From positions 561,660-625,659 of the forward strand of contig CAWIMD010000001.1 in the NCBI GenBank assembly GCA_963837165.1: a stretch of DNA of 64,000 nt, written 5' to 3'. The first letter of the stretch is position 1; each line of letters begins with the position of its first letter. The notes beneath the pieces are model-generated. The model was not told where the DNA came from and did not search any database. It worked only from the letters and a program-made list of their open reading frames with translations. The position numbers were made by a program, and so were the translations under genes. The DNA is from JAENWD01 sp963837165. Its GTDB lineage: Bacteria > Acidobacteriota > Vicinamibacteria > Vicinamibacterales > JAENWD01. Below, one piece after another: positions 8,069 through 16,401 of this stretch.

Positions 8069-9259
8069 CTAGAGATAGCTGAGCCAGGCGGCCCGCCGCC
8101 GCGCCTTCACTCGCGCATACCACAGACACACGGGGTACATCGCCGTCACCACGCCGGCCGTGACGACGTACACGACCCAGAGCGGCCAGCCGTAGTCGCC
8201 CGGAAACAGCTGCCGTGGCGTTCCCAGCGTCGGCGGTGGGAGCCACACGAATGGCGCCGAGCCGTAGCGGGCGTACGTGAGCACCACGGCTGCGAGGTGA
8301 ATCAGCGGCAGGTGCAGCAGGTAGTAGAAGAGCGGCACGCGCCCGAATACGAGCAGCGGCTGGCGCTCGGCGGCGCGGACTCCGTCGATCCAGCCGAGGA
8401 GCGCAATGGAAGGTCCCAGGGTCATCAGCAGGTAGTCGAGCGACGGCGGGTACTTCGCGCAGTTCAGGAACGAGACGAGCGTGAGTCCGGGACGCGCCTG
8501 TCGAGCCCATGGCACCGGATCGCCGTATCCGTTCCAGGCGCGCAGGGCGAGGAAGGCGATCGTCAGCCCCAGGCCCAGCCGCACCATGAGCCGCCGGCGG
8601 GGCTCGGCGGGCAGCCGGTACACCCGCCCGAAGCAGTAGCCGAGCGCCATCACGGCAACCCAGGGCACGAGGGGATAGGCGACGACGATCACCGGTCCAC
8701 CGGTCGTGATGGCCGATTGCTGGTGCAGCACCTGCCAGAGCCAGCCGAACGGGCCGAAGCGCGTCGCCGTCACGCCGTCGGTCAGGTTGTGGGTCGCCAC
8801 GACCGTGAGGCTGATCGCGAGCAGCACCCGATACGGCAGGTACACGAGCCCGGCCAGTGCCACCATGGACATGCCGAGCGCCCAGAGCACCAGCAGGATG
8901 ACTACGCTGTAGTCGAGGCTGAAGAAGAAGCCCCAGCGCGAGACCGTGAGCTCGAGGAGCACGAGCCACAGGCCGCGCGTCCAGAGGAAGCGCGACAGCT
9001 CGCCGACGCTCCGGCCGCGCTCGAGCCTGAACCATGCGCCGATGCCCGCAGTGAACATGAACACCGGCGCGCAGAAGTGCGTGATCCACCGGGTCAGGAA
9101 GATCGCGAGCGTCGTCTGCGTGAGGTCTTCGGGACGGAAGGCCATCGCCCCGGCGTGGACGAAGTCCCGGGTGTGATCGATGGCCATCAGCGCCATCACC
9201 AGCCCGCGCAGCAGATCGACGGATTGGACGCGCGAGGCCGGACGAGCGGGACCGCTCAC
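8069..9259 (-). CDS. HGSNAT-type (DUF1624) membrane acyltransferase
   Basis: A 396-residue polytopic protein of the DUF1624 / heparan-alpha-glucosaminide N-acetyltransferase catalytic family. The N-terminus has the family hallmark SVDLLRGLVMALMAIDHTRD, with the conserved DHTRD segment, followed by about ten membrane helices. Members acetylate sugars or related groups across the membrane using acyl-CoA. The start is a GTG at 9259 that has no ribosome site but sits 7 bases after a -10-like AGTATA (read TATACT on this strand), so translation may be leaderless. The acceptor is not indicated by the neighbours. Confidence 0.85.
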   Translation of the reverse strand: MSGPARPASRVQSVDLLRGLVMALMAIDHTRDFVHAGAMAFRPEDLTQTTLAIFLTRWITHFCAPVFMFTAGIGAWFRLERGRSVGELSRFLWTRGLWLVLLELTVSRWGFFFSLDYSVVILLVLWALGMSMVALAGLVYLPYRVLLAISLTVVATHNLTDGVTATRFGPFGWLWQVLHQQSAITTGGPVIVVAYPLVPWVAVMALGYCFGRVYRLPAEPRRRLMVRLGLGLTIAFLALRAWNGYGDPVPWARQARPGLTLVSFLNCAKYPPSLDYLLMTLGPSIALLGWIDGVRAAERQPLLVFGRVPLFYYLLHLPLIHLAAVVLTYARYGSAPFVWLPPPTLGTPRQLFPGDYGWPLWVVYVVTAGVVTAMYPVCLWYARVKARRRAAWLSYL

Positions 9260-9266
9260 AGACGGG

Positions 9267-9294
9267 AGTATACGACCCCGTCAACTCCCGACAA
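9267..9294 (-). promoter_or_regulatory. Putative promoter for the DUF1624 acyltransferase, leaderless type
   Basis: On the minus strand, TTGTCG (9294-9289) and TATACT (9272-9267) are separated by 16 bases, and the GTG start codon begins 7 bases after the -10 box, so the transcript would begin at or next to the start codon. The hexamers are close to the sigma-70 consensus. The assignment is by eye. Confidence 0.35.
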
Positions 9295-9390
9295 TCTCCG
9301 TCGCGTCCAGGCCGCCAACCTCCGGCGGCTCTGTGATTGGCGGCGGGCTACAATCGATTGGCAGGCCTGCCATGGAGCGCTCGAGGTCCC

Positions 9391-9996
9391 ATGCACGCGT
9401 GGTTCGGCTTCTTCCTGACGTGGTGGGGCGCAGTGCTGCTGGCCGCGCTGGACACGTCGGTGTTCTTCTTCCTGCCGTTCGGCAACGACGCGCTCGTCGT
9501 GTACCTCGCGGCGCGCCACCGCAGCCTTTTCTGGCTGTACCCGATCCTGACCACCGTCGGATCGGTCGCCGGCGCCGCGGTGACCTACTGGATTGGCCAC
9601 GAGGCCGGTGAGGCGGGGCTCCCCAAGCTGGTCGCCAAGCGGCAGCTCGACCGCCTGAAGCGGCGTGTCAGGAACGCGGGCGCGGCCGCGATGGCCGTGC
9701 CCGCGGCCCTGCCGCCGCCGTTTCCGCTCACGCCGTTCATCCTCACCTGCGGCGCGCTCGACGTGAACCGCTGGCGGCTGTTCGTCGCCTTCACCGCCGC
9801 GCGGATCCTGCGCTTCGGCGTCGAAGCCGTGCTGGCCCGCCGGTACGGCGAGCGCGTGGTCCTGGTGCTCGAGTCCCACGCGTTCCAGTACATCGTGGCC
9901 GCCTTCATTGTCGTGACGCTCGTCGGCACCACGGCCTCGGCGGTGATGCTGTGGCGGCGGACACGTCGCGCTCGAGGCCGACCAGGGCCGAACTGA
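9391..9996 (+). CDS. VTT/DedA-like membrane protein (YqaA type)
   Basis: A 201-residue membrane protein with the VTT (SNARE-associated/DedA) pattern: an N-terminal helix, the re-entrant segment ending FLPFGNDALVVYLAARH, the helix with YPILTTVGSVAGAAVTYWIGHEAG, and a C-terminal helix (FQYIVAAFIVVTLVGTTA). Proteins of this family act in lipid transport and membrane homeostasis. The ATG at 9391 is chosen over a TTG at 9337 because the sequence between has no conserved features. A TACAAT box at 9349-9354 could be its -10. The gene converges on the large oxidase gene. Confidence 0.8.
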   Translation: MHAWFGFFLTWWGAVLLAALDTSVFFFLPFGNDALVVYLAARHRSLFWLYPILTTVGSVAGAAVTYWIGHEAGEAGLPKLVAKRQLDRLKRRVRNAGAAAMAVPAALPPPFPLTPFILTCGALDVNRWRLFVAFTAARILRFGVEAVLARRYGERVVLVLESHAFQYIVAAFIVVTLVGTTASAVMLWRRTRRARGRPGPN

Positions 9997-10007
9997 CGTT
10001 CGGCCCT
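9984..10007. terminator. Bidirectional stem-loop between convergent genes
   Basis: A perfect 10-bp stem (AGGGCCGAAC / GTTCGGCCCT) with the 4-base loop TGAC. The stop codon of the VTT gene (TGA, 9994-9996) forms the loop, and the stop of the opposing oxidase gene is 10 bases further. It fits a bidirectional terminator, although no T-run is present. Confidence 0.6.
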
Positions 10008-10016
10008 GCGAAAGCC

Positions 10017-13000
10017 TCAACCTCTGCGACGCCGAAGAAGATACGCCACGGCCGAAAGGCCCGCCGCTGCGGCAGCGGTCGCGAGCGCCCGCGTGGACGC
10101 GCGCCGGGCACGCCCCTCGTGGTCCGGCACGTACCGCCGTTCGGGGCGCCTGCCGGGCGGCCCGTGCGGCCCCTCGCGAGCGGCCATCTCGATCACCTCG
10201 GCCAGGTGCAGCGCCCGGCGGTTCGTCGCCTGCGCGATCTGCGTCCGGCAGCTGAACCCGTCGGCCACGATCAGTGCCTCCTCGGGCGCGTCGCGGACAG
10301 CCGGCAGCAGGACGCGCTCGCCTGCCCTCATCGACACGTCATAGTGCTGGCGTTCGAACCCGAACGAGCCCGCCATTCCGCAGCACCCCGAGTCGAGCAG
10401 GTGCACGTCCAGGCCCATCGCGTGCAGCGCCTGCTGCTCGTCGTCCAGCGTCATCACGGCCTTGTGATGGCAGTGGCCGTGAACGATGGCGGTCCGGTCG
10501 AGGCGCGGGTACGTGAACTGCTGCCGGTTGAGGAACTCGCTGAGCATGTAGGTCTGCTGCGCGAGGCGCCTGGCATGCTCGTGCTGCGGGAACAGGCCCG
10601 CCAGCTCGTCGCGGAACACGGCCACGCAGCTCGGCTCGAGCCCGACCACCGGGACGCCGGCGGCGATGTCGTCCGAGAGCGTCCGCATGATGTCGTGCAG
10701 CCAGCGCCTGGCCGTCTCGAGCATCCCGTAGTCGTACAGCGGCCGCCCGCAGCAGAGCGGCGCACGCGGCGTCTCCACGTGGAACCCGGCGCGCTCGAGC
10801 ACGTGGACGGCGGCAATCGCCGTCTCCGGGTGGAAGTGGTTGTTGAAGGTGTCGGGCCAGAGGATGACGCGCGGCCGTCCGTTGCGCGGCGGTGGGCGCC
10901 GGTTGGCGAACCACTGCTTGAAGGTGTACGGCGCGAACGCCGGAATCCTGCGCGCCAGCGGCATCCCGGCGGCCATCTTCGCCAGGTCCCGCAGCCCCGG
11001 CGCCTGCGTCACGAAGTTCGTGAGCGCCGGCACCTGCGACCCGAGCCGCGCCCAGTAGTGGATCAGGCCGAAGGCGAGCGCGCTGACCGGACGGCGGTGC
11101 TGCTCGTAGTAGTGTGACAGGAATTCGGCCTTGTAGGTGGCCATGTCCACCTGAACCGGGCAGTCGCCCTTGCAGCCCTTGCACGACAGGCAGAGGTCCA
11201 GGGCGTCCTTCACGTGCTCGTCCTGCCATCCGCCGCCGAGCGGGTCGCCCTCGAGCATCTCGAAGAGCAGGCGGGCGCGGCCGCGGGTCGAGTGCATCTC
11301 TTCGCGCGTCACCATGAAGCTCGGGCACATCGTCCCGCCCTCGAGCCGACGGCACTTGCCGACGCCGACGCAGCGCAGCGTCGCGCGCGCGAAGCTCCCC
11401 GAGTCCTCCGGGTACTGGAAGTGCGTCTGCACCTGCGGCGGGTTGTAGCCGGTGCCGAGCCGGAGGTGTTCGTCGAGCCGCGCGGGCTCGATGACCTTGC
11501 CGGGGTTCATGCGCCAGCCGGGGTCCCAGATGGTCTTGAACTCCCGGAACGCCTGCATGAGCTCGGGACCGTACATCTTCGGCAGCAGCTCGCCCCGCGC
11601 CTGCCCGTCGCCATGCTCGCCCGAGAGCGATCCGCCCAGCTCGACGACCAGGTCGGCTGCCTCCTCGACGAACGCGCGGTATCGGCGGATGCCCTCGGCG
11701 GTCTCCAGGTCGAAGTCGATCCGGGTGTGGATGCAGCCCTGTCCGAAGTGACCGTAGAGATCGCCATGGTAGCCGTGTGTCTGCAGGAGGCGGCGCAGTC
11801 GCCGCAGGTACTCGCCCACCCGCTGCGGTGGCACCGCCGAGTCCTCCCACCCCGGCCAGGCAGGCCGCGCCCGGGAGGCGTGCGCGGTGGCGCCGAGACC
11901 CGATTCACGAATCGTCCAGACCTCCTTTTCCTCGGCCTCGTCGTCGAACAGCTTCATCGAGGGGGGCGTACCGCGTGCCGACAGCTCGGACATCAGCGCG
12001 CGGGCCCGATCGTCCGACTCGGCCCGGCTGTCGCCGCCGAACTCCACGAGCAGCCACCCCTTGCCTTCGGGCAGCAGCGACAGGTGCTTCGTGTGGATGC
12101 CCGCCCGCTTCATGTCGCGCACCAGCGCCTCGTCGATCCCCTCGAGGCCGATGGGCCGGAATTCCAGGATCCGCGGCACGTCGTCACCGGCCTGGTAGAC
12201 GTCGGGATAGCCCAGCACGAGCAGCGAGCGCGCGCCGGGATTCGGTATCAGGTTCGCGACGATGTCGAGCACCATCACGCAGGTGCCTTCGGTGCCGACC
12301 AGCGCGCGGGCGACGTTGAAGCCGGCCTCCGGGAGCAGGTACGGCAGGTTGTACCCGGAGACGCGGCGGGGAATCTGCGGGAACCCGCGCCGGATGGCGC
12401 CTTCGTATCGGTCGCGCAGGTCTCTGAGCGCGGCGTAGATGCCGCCGCGCCGGCCGCCCGCACGAATGATCTGGTCCAGCTCGCCCTGGCCGGTCCGGCC
12501 GACGCGCATCCGCAAGCCGTCGTACGTGAGGATCTCGAGCGACTCGATGTTGTCGGCCGTGCGGGCGCCCTGACCCTCGAACTGGGCCATCACCGAGTGA
12601 ATCCCGCACGAGTCGTTGCCGACCATGCCGCCCAGCGTGCAGTGGTTGTGCGTGGCCGGATCGGGCCCGAACGTCAAGTGCACGCGCTCGGCGGCATGCC
12701 GGAGGTCGTCGAGGATCGTGCCCGGCTGCACGCGGGCCGTGCGCGCCTCGGCGTCGATCTCGACCACCCGGTTCATGTATTTCGAGAAGTCGAAGCACAC
12801 GGCGGCATTGCAGCACTGGCCGGCCAGGCTGGTGCCGCCGCCGCGGCCGAACACGGGGGCCTGGTGCGTGCGGCACACCGCCATCGCGGCCTCCACGTCG
12901 TCGCGATCGCGCGGGATGATCACGCCGAGCGGCGGCTGCCGGTAGTTGGACCCGTCGGTCGCGTACAACGCGCGGCTGCCGGCGTCGAAGCGCACCTCGC

Positions 13001-13118
13001 CGCGGATCGCACGCTCGAGATCGTCGGCGAGCGCGGCCGCGTCGACGCCGGACGCGCTGCCGGTCCACGGCCGCGGCGCCGCGGCGGTGACATCACGGAC
13101 ATCGATTCGTGTCGCCAT
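10017..13118 (-). CDS. FAD and Fe-S oxidoreductase, D-2-hydroxyglutarate dehydrogenase type (YdiJ-like)
   Basis: A 1,033-residue fusion of a GlcD-type flavin dehydrogenase and a GlcF-type iron-sulfur subunit, close to the length of E. coli YdiJ. The FAD-binding PP-loop is in VFGRGGGTSLAGQ with the companion NHCTLGGMVGNDSCG. Downstream come CRRLEGGTMC and the cluster ligand set CLSCKGCKGDCP, then two CCG-type heterodisulfide reductase-like domains (CCGRPLYDYG and CCGMAGSFGFE). It likely oxidises a D-2-hydroxyacid and passes electrons to the membrane. The C-terminus ends in an Ala-rich hydrophobic stretch (ATAAAAAGLSAVAYLL) followed by RRRRG, possibly an added membrane anchor. The ATG at 13118 (MATRIDVRD) is preferred over an upstream one at 13229. 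Confidence 0.9.
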   Translation of the reverse strand: MATRIDVRDVTAAAPRPWTGSASGVDAAALADDLERAIRGEVRFDAGSRALYATDGSNYRQPPLGVIIPRDRDDVEAAMAVCRTHQAPVFGRGGGTSLAGQCCNAAVCFDFSKYMNRVVEIDAEARTARVQPGTILDDLRHAAERVHLTFGPDPATHNHCTLGGMVGNDSCGIHSVMAQFEGQGARTADNIESLEILTYDGLRMRVGRTGQGELDQIIRAGGRRGGIYAALRDLRDRYEGAIRRGFPQIPRRVSGYNLPYLLPEAGFNVARALVGTEGTCVMVLDIVANLIPNPGARSLLVLGYPDVYQAGDDVPRILEFRPIGLEGIDEALVRDMKRAGIHTKHLSLLPEGKGWLLVEFGGDSRAESDDRARALMSELSARGTPPSMKLFDDEAEEKEVWTIRESGLGATAHASRARPAWPGWEDSAVPPQRVGEYLRRLRRLLQTHGYHGDLYGHFGQGCIHTRIDFDLETAEGIRRYRAFVEEAADLVVELGGSLSGEHGDGQARGELLPKMYGPELMQAFREFKTIWDPGWRMNPGKVIEPARLDEHLRLGTGYNPPQVQTHFQYPEDSGSFARATLRCVGVGKCRRLEGGTMCPSFMVTREEMHSTRGRARLLFEMLEGDPLGGGWQDEHVKDALDLCLSCKGCKGDCPVQVDMATYKAEFLSHYYEQHRRPVSALAFGLIHYWARLGSQVPALTNFVTQAPGLRDLAKMAAGMPLARRIPAFAPYTFKQWFANRRPPPRNGRPRVILWPDTFNNHFHPETAIAAVHVLERAGFHVETPRAPLCCGRPLYDYGMLETARRWLHDIMRTLSDDIAAGVPVVGLEPSCVAVFRDELAGLFPQHEHARRLAQQTYMLSEFLNRQQFTYPRLDRTAIVHGHCHHKAVMTLDDEQQALHAMGLDVHLLDSGCCGMAGSFGFERQHYDVSMRAGERVLLPAVRDAPEEALIVADGFSCRTQIAQATNRRALHLAEVIEMAAREGPHGPPGRRPERRYVPDHEGRARRASTRALATAAAAAGLSAVAYLLRRRRG

Positions 13119-13289
13119 GACACGAATGACATTCAAAGCATGTTCCAGCGAGTCGCGCCCTGCCTCGGCGGCCGGCAGCCCTGCCGTCCGATCCGCGTGC
13201 GGCGCGACCTTGCCGGCCAGCCCGACCACTCCGGCTCCTGTCCTCCTCCGTCCCGCCCGCCGCGGACGCGATGATCACGGTTGCCGCGT

Positions 13290-14447
13290 CTATTCCCCAA
13301 TCAGCTCCGCGAGCCCCGACAGGTCCTCGACGTGGTCGGCCACGGTCTTGACCACCATCAGAATCGGGAACGCCAGCAGCAGGCCCCACATGCCCCAGAG
13401 CCAGCCCCAGAAGAGCAGCGAGACGAGCACGGCGGGCGTATTCAGCTTCCCGCGGCGCGACATCATGTACGGCTTCAGGAGCAGGCCTTCCAGGCTGGTG
13501 AGGATCAGGAACACGCCACCGACCAGCAGCATCTGAGAAATCGACCCGAACTGCACGAGCGCCGCGGCCATCGACGCGACGAGGACCATCGACGACCCGA
13601 CATAGGGAATCGTGTTGAGCAGCGCCGCGGCGATGCCCCAGAGCGGCGCGGCCTGCACGCCGAGCGCCGAGAACGCCAGCCACGTGCCCACGCCCAGCGC
13701 GGCGTTGGTGGCCGCCATCACGGTCACGAACGCCTCGATGCTGCGGTGGATGTCGTCGAGGATCTGCACGGTGATGCGGCGCGTCGCCAGCGCGGGTCCC
13801 GCAAGGCGGACGAGCTTGCGCCTGAACAGGTCGCCGGAGGCGAGCAGGAAGTAGGTGAGGAATCCGAGCGTGACGATCTGCCCGGAGAGCGCCGCCAGGC
13901 TCTTGCTGCCGCCGAGGATGATCCGCCGCAGGTCGAGCGACGGCTCCACTACCTGGACCGGCGTCGCCTCCGACGCCGTCTTCGGCCCCGTCAGCTCGTT
14001 GGCCGACGCCTCCAGGTCCTTGGCGGCCTCGGACAGTTTCACGACCGCAGAATCCCCGTCTCCCTTCCACGACCGCAGTTCGCGGCGGAGCTTGTCGGTG
14101 GCCTCCGGAAACTGCCGGATGGCGGTGCTCACTTCGTCGCTCAGCGCGTACGCCGAGTACCCGAGGCCGGCCAGCAGGAGGAGCATGACCGCCGCGGCCG
14201 CGAGCGCGCGGGGCAGGTGCGCCCGCTGGAACAGCCGGACCAGCGGGTCGAGCATGTAGGCGCCGAGCACCGCCAGAACCAGCGAGACCATCAGCAGCTC
14301 GGCGAACCACAGCGCGCCCAGGACGACGATCACCGCGATCACGGTGATCATCGCGTTCCGGACGTTGAGCCGTGCGTCGTCGAGGCTCAGCTTGTGGACG
14401 TCGCCCGCGCCCTCGCCCCCGGACGTGGTCGGCTCGTCGATGGGCAT
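13290..14447 (-). CDS. AI-2E family transporter (TqsA/PerM-like)
   Basis: A 385-residue membrane protein of the AI-2E/PerM family. It has two N-terminal helices (MITVIAVIVVLGALWFAELL and the next), a cytoplasmic-type loop with charged residues (residues 110-190), and C-terminal helices with the family pattern PYVGSSMVLVASMAAALVQF and LLKPYMMSRR. Homologues include E. coli TqsA and sodium/proton antiporters, so the name does not prove a role in autoinducer export. It heads the run of small stress-type membrane genes to its right on the same strand. Confidence 0.9.
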   Translation of the reverse strand: MPIDEPTTSGGEGAGDVHKLSLDDARLNVRNAMITVIAVIVVLGALWFAELLMVSLVLAVLGAYMLDPLVRLFQRAHLPRALAAAAVMLLLLAGLGYSAYALSDEVSTAIRQFPEATDKLRRELRSWKGDGDSAVVKLSEAAKDLEASANELTGPKTASEATPVQVVEPSLDLRRIILGGSKSLAALSGQIVTLGFLTYFLLASGDLFRRKLVRLAGPALATRRITVQILDDIHRSIEAFVTVMAATNAALGVGTWLAFSALGVQAAPLWGIAAALLNTIPYVGSSMVLVASMAAALVQFGSISQMLLVGGVFLILTSLEGLLLKPYMMSRRGKLNTPAVLVSLLFWGWLWGMWGLLLAFPILMVVKTVADHVEDLSGLAELIGE

Positions 14448-14561
14448 GGTCAGAAGGGCATCCTGGGCGGAGGTTCGGAGGGAGCAGGGCGGCGACGCTC
14501 CGCGGGCAGAGCGCCGCCGCGTGTGCGCCCGGCCCCGGATGGGCCGGCGTCCCGCGTGTGG

Positions 14562-14930
14562 CTAGCCGAGGCTGGACCCGCCGGTCCCGGTACCTCCCGC
14601 CGAGGACGAGCCCGTAGCGCGGTTGGCGGCGTCGCGCGCGTACCGCTCCGCCTCATCGGCGCCGCGGCTGACCGCGCCTTTGGCCTGCTGGTACGTCTCC
14701 TTCGCCTTGTCGGACCACTCCTCGGCGGTGCTGGCCGCGCGTCGATATCCCTCGGCGGCGGTATCGCGGAGGTTTCGGGCCTGGCCCGACATCTGCCGGC
14801 GCAGCTCGGAGCCGGACTTCGGCGCGAACAGCATCGCCACGCCCGCGCCGAGCACGGTACCGGTGACGAGCCCAATCACGAAGCCGCTGCCGCGGCCTTC
14901 GGTGTCGTAGCGATCGTATTCATCAGTCAT
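14562..14930 (-). CDS. YtxH-domain protein
   Basis: A 122-residue protein of YtxH type: one N-terminal membrane helix (GFVIGLVTGTVLGAGVAMLF) followed by APKSGSELRRQM, the family mark, and then a long charged helix with repeats of Ala, Glu and Lys, ending in a Gly/Ser tail. The YtxH family is a stress-induced envelope group in many bacteria. It is the third in a row of three small membrane genes on this strand (15646 to 14562), spaced 8 and 18 bases, which look like one operon. Confidence 0.8.
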   Translation of the reverse strand: MTDEYDRYDTEGRGSGFVIGLVTGTVLGAGVAMLFAPKSGSELRRQMSGQARNLRDTAAEGYRRAASTAEEWSDKAKETYQQAKGAVSRGADEAERYARDAANRATGSSSAGGTGTGGSSLG

Positions 14931-14948
14931 TGACGGCCTCCTAGTCGA

Positions 14949-15365
14949 CTATGGACGACCGGCCGCGCGAGCCGGCGGCCGGGACCGCGATCCGAGGACC
15001 GCGGTGAGCGCGGCACGGACGCCGCGAACGACACTGACAACGCGATGCGCCCTTGCGCGCACACTCGATCGCACGCGCATGGCGGTTTCGTCCACCCGGT
15101 CCACGGTCGTGCGGATCGCGCTATCCACCCGATCGGTCTCGTCCCGGACAGTGGCCGTCACGTCCTTCACGTCGGCGAGGATGGCATCGACCCTGGCCAG
15201 GAGTGGCGCGATGCGGCGCTGCTCCAGCCGGTCGACGAGCTCCTGCACCCGCCGGTAGGCGACCCAGCCCGCCACGCCGGCGCCAATGAGCGCCAGGGCC
15301 TCGAGCACGCTGACCGCGGCCATGATGCCGAGCAGCAGGTTGGTGGTGTTGAGACTGCTATCCAT
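14949..15365 (-). CDS. DUF948-like small membrane protein with coiled coil
   Basis: A 138-residue protein: one membrane helix (MAAVSVLEALALIGAGVAGW) then a helical segment with heptad pattern (VDAILADVKDVTATVRDETD, VDSAIRTTVDRVDETAMRV), consistent with a coiled coil anchored to the membrane. It resembles DUF948 proteins found next to YtxH genes. The start at 15365 is the only good ATG in the frame before the helix. It lies 8 bases from the upstream YtxH-like gene, so it is probably co-transcribed and part of the same envelope or stress function. Confidence 0.65.
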   Translation of the reverse strand: MDSSLNTTNLLLGIMAAVSVLEALALIGAGVAGWVAYRRVQELVDRLEQRRIAPLLARVDAILADVKDVTATVRDETDRVDSAIRTTVDRVDETAMRVRSSVRARAHRVVSVVRGVRAALTAVLGSRSRPPARAAGRP

Positions 15366-15373
15366 CGCCGACC

Positions 15374-15646
15374 TCAGAAGGGTGTGGTCTGGTGCGGCGG
15401 ATACGGCGACTCGTGCGAGCCGCCCTCCGCCATCGCCTCGTTGAGGAGCTTGAGGCCCTCCGAGGCCACGGTCGCCGCCTTCTCGAGCGTCCGCCGGAAG
15501 CTCTTCAGCTCGCGGGCGAAATCGTCGATCGCCGGCTCGAGATCGCGTCGGAAGGCCCGCCCCTGTTCGGTGAAGAACAGGTAGCCGGCCACGCCTCCAA
15601 TCACGCCGCCGAGAACCGCCGCCACAACCGTTCGCGAATTGGCCAT
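15374..15646 (-). CDS. Small YtxH-like membrane protein
   Basis: A 90-residue protein with one N-terminal membrane helix rich in glycine (VVAAVLGGVIGGVAGYLFF) followed by TEQGRAFRRDLEPAIDDFA, a layout much like YtxH proteins, and a helical tail with conserved acidic and basic residues. Gene order with the DUF948-like and YtxH genes is typical of stress-induced envelope operons. Function beyond that is unknown. Confidence 0.65.
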   Translation of the reverse strand: MANSRTVVAAVLGGVIGGVAGYLFFTEQGRAFRRDLEPAIDDFARELKSFRRTLEKAATVASEGLKLLNEAMAEGGSHESPYPPHQTTPF

Positions 15647-15867
15647 GCCTCACCTCGCTCCAGGCTCCGTGGGTTCAATTCGTGTGCCACGCCGCCAGAG
15701 GCCCGTTCCGCGGCGGTACACGTGCCTTTTGGGCCGCCAGCGGTGCGCTCCGTACCGATTCAAGACGCTGAGTTCGGCACGGTCGCGACGAATCAGCAGG
15801 CACTGTTGTTGCACCCTCCGGCGCGGGCGTCGGTCCGACGCCCGCGTCGATCCCGGAAGGAGGACAC

Positions 15868-16350
15868 GTGCGCCTGCCCCCGGTTGCGCCGGTGCTCGTC
15901 ACGCTCGCCCTGATCGTGCCGCTTGCCGCTCGCGGGCAACAGTCGACACCGGCGGCCGAGAATCTCTACGAGCAGGATCGGCACCCGCCGTACCAGGATG
16001 GAGCCGATCCCGTCGTGCACGGGCGCTACCTCGTGCATCACGTGGCCATGTGCCTCTACTGCCACACCCCGAAGCGCGCGGACGGCACGCTGGAGTGGCC
16101 CGCACTCCTGCAGGGATCGCCGATGCCCGTCAAGTCACCGTACGCAGCCCAGGAGTGGGCATACCGGGCGCCAGGGCTTGCCGGGCTGCCGGGCGGCTTC
16201 AGCGAAGAGGCCCTGGCGACCTTCCTCGAGACGGGCCGCACGCCGTACGGGTACGACCACGTGAAGCCGCCGATGCCGCCGTTCCGCATGAGCGCGCGCG
16301 ACGCCCGGGCGGTCGTCGCGTACCTGAAGTCCCTCGGGCGCCATCAGTAG
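15868..16350 (+). CDS. Periplasmic c-type cytochrome
   Basis: A 160-residue exported monoheme cytochrome c. The signal peptide (residues 1-22, MRLPPVAPVLVTLALIV...) is followed by the heme-binding CLYCH at about residue 62 and a likely distal methionine ligand in PPMPPFRMSARDAR near residue 140. The start is GTG at 15868, supported by GGAAGGAGG at about 15855. It probably carries electrons in the periplasm. No partner oxidase or dehydrogenase gene is next to it; the large flavin oxidase at 10017 is 2.7 kb away and on the other strand. Confidence 0.85.
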   Translation: MRLPPVAPVLVTLALIVPLAARGQQSTPAAENLYEQDRHPPYQDGADPVVHGRYLVHHVAMCLYCHTPKRADGTLEWPALLQGSPMPVKSPYAAQEWAYRAPGLAGLPGGFSEEALATFLETGRTPYGYDHVKPPMPPFRMSARDARAVVAYLKSLGRHQ

Positions 16351-16351
16351 G

Positions 16352-16383
16352 AGGATGGGAGGATGGGAGGATGGGAGGATGGG
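16352..16383. repeat. Tandem octamer repeat, four units of AGGATGGG
   Basis: Four perfect head-to-tail copies of the 8-base unit begin 1 base after the stop of the cytochrome gene and run into the stem-loop. The unit length is not a multiple of 3, and both flanking genes end here, so the array is non-coding. Confidence 0.9.
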
Positions 16384-16397
16384 AGACCCATCCTCCC
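16373..16397. terminator. Bidirectional stem-loop between cytochrome and ferritin-like genes
   Basis: A perfect 11-bp stem (GGGAGGATGGG / CCCATCCTCCC) with a 3-base loop AGA, built from the last units of the octamer array. It sits between two convergent stops (16350 and 16402), so it can serve both genes. No T-run follows. Confidence 0.6.
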
Positions 16398-16401
16398 GCC
16401 G

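Noticed and set aside
11214..13274. 686-codon plus-strand open frame opposite the large FAD oxidase gene
   Set aside because: It is the mirror of the high-GC codon pattern of the oxidase, with an Arg/Ala/His-rich product and no domain signature. Many such frames occur opposite the other long genes and were left out.
13290..14447. Quorum-sensing exporter
   Set aside because: AI-2E family membership does not show autoinducer transport, and no luxS or lsr genes are in the window.
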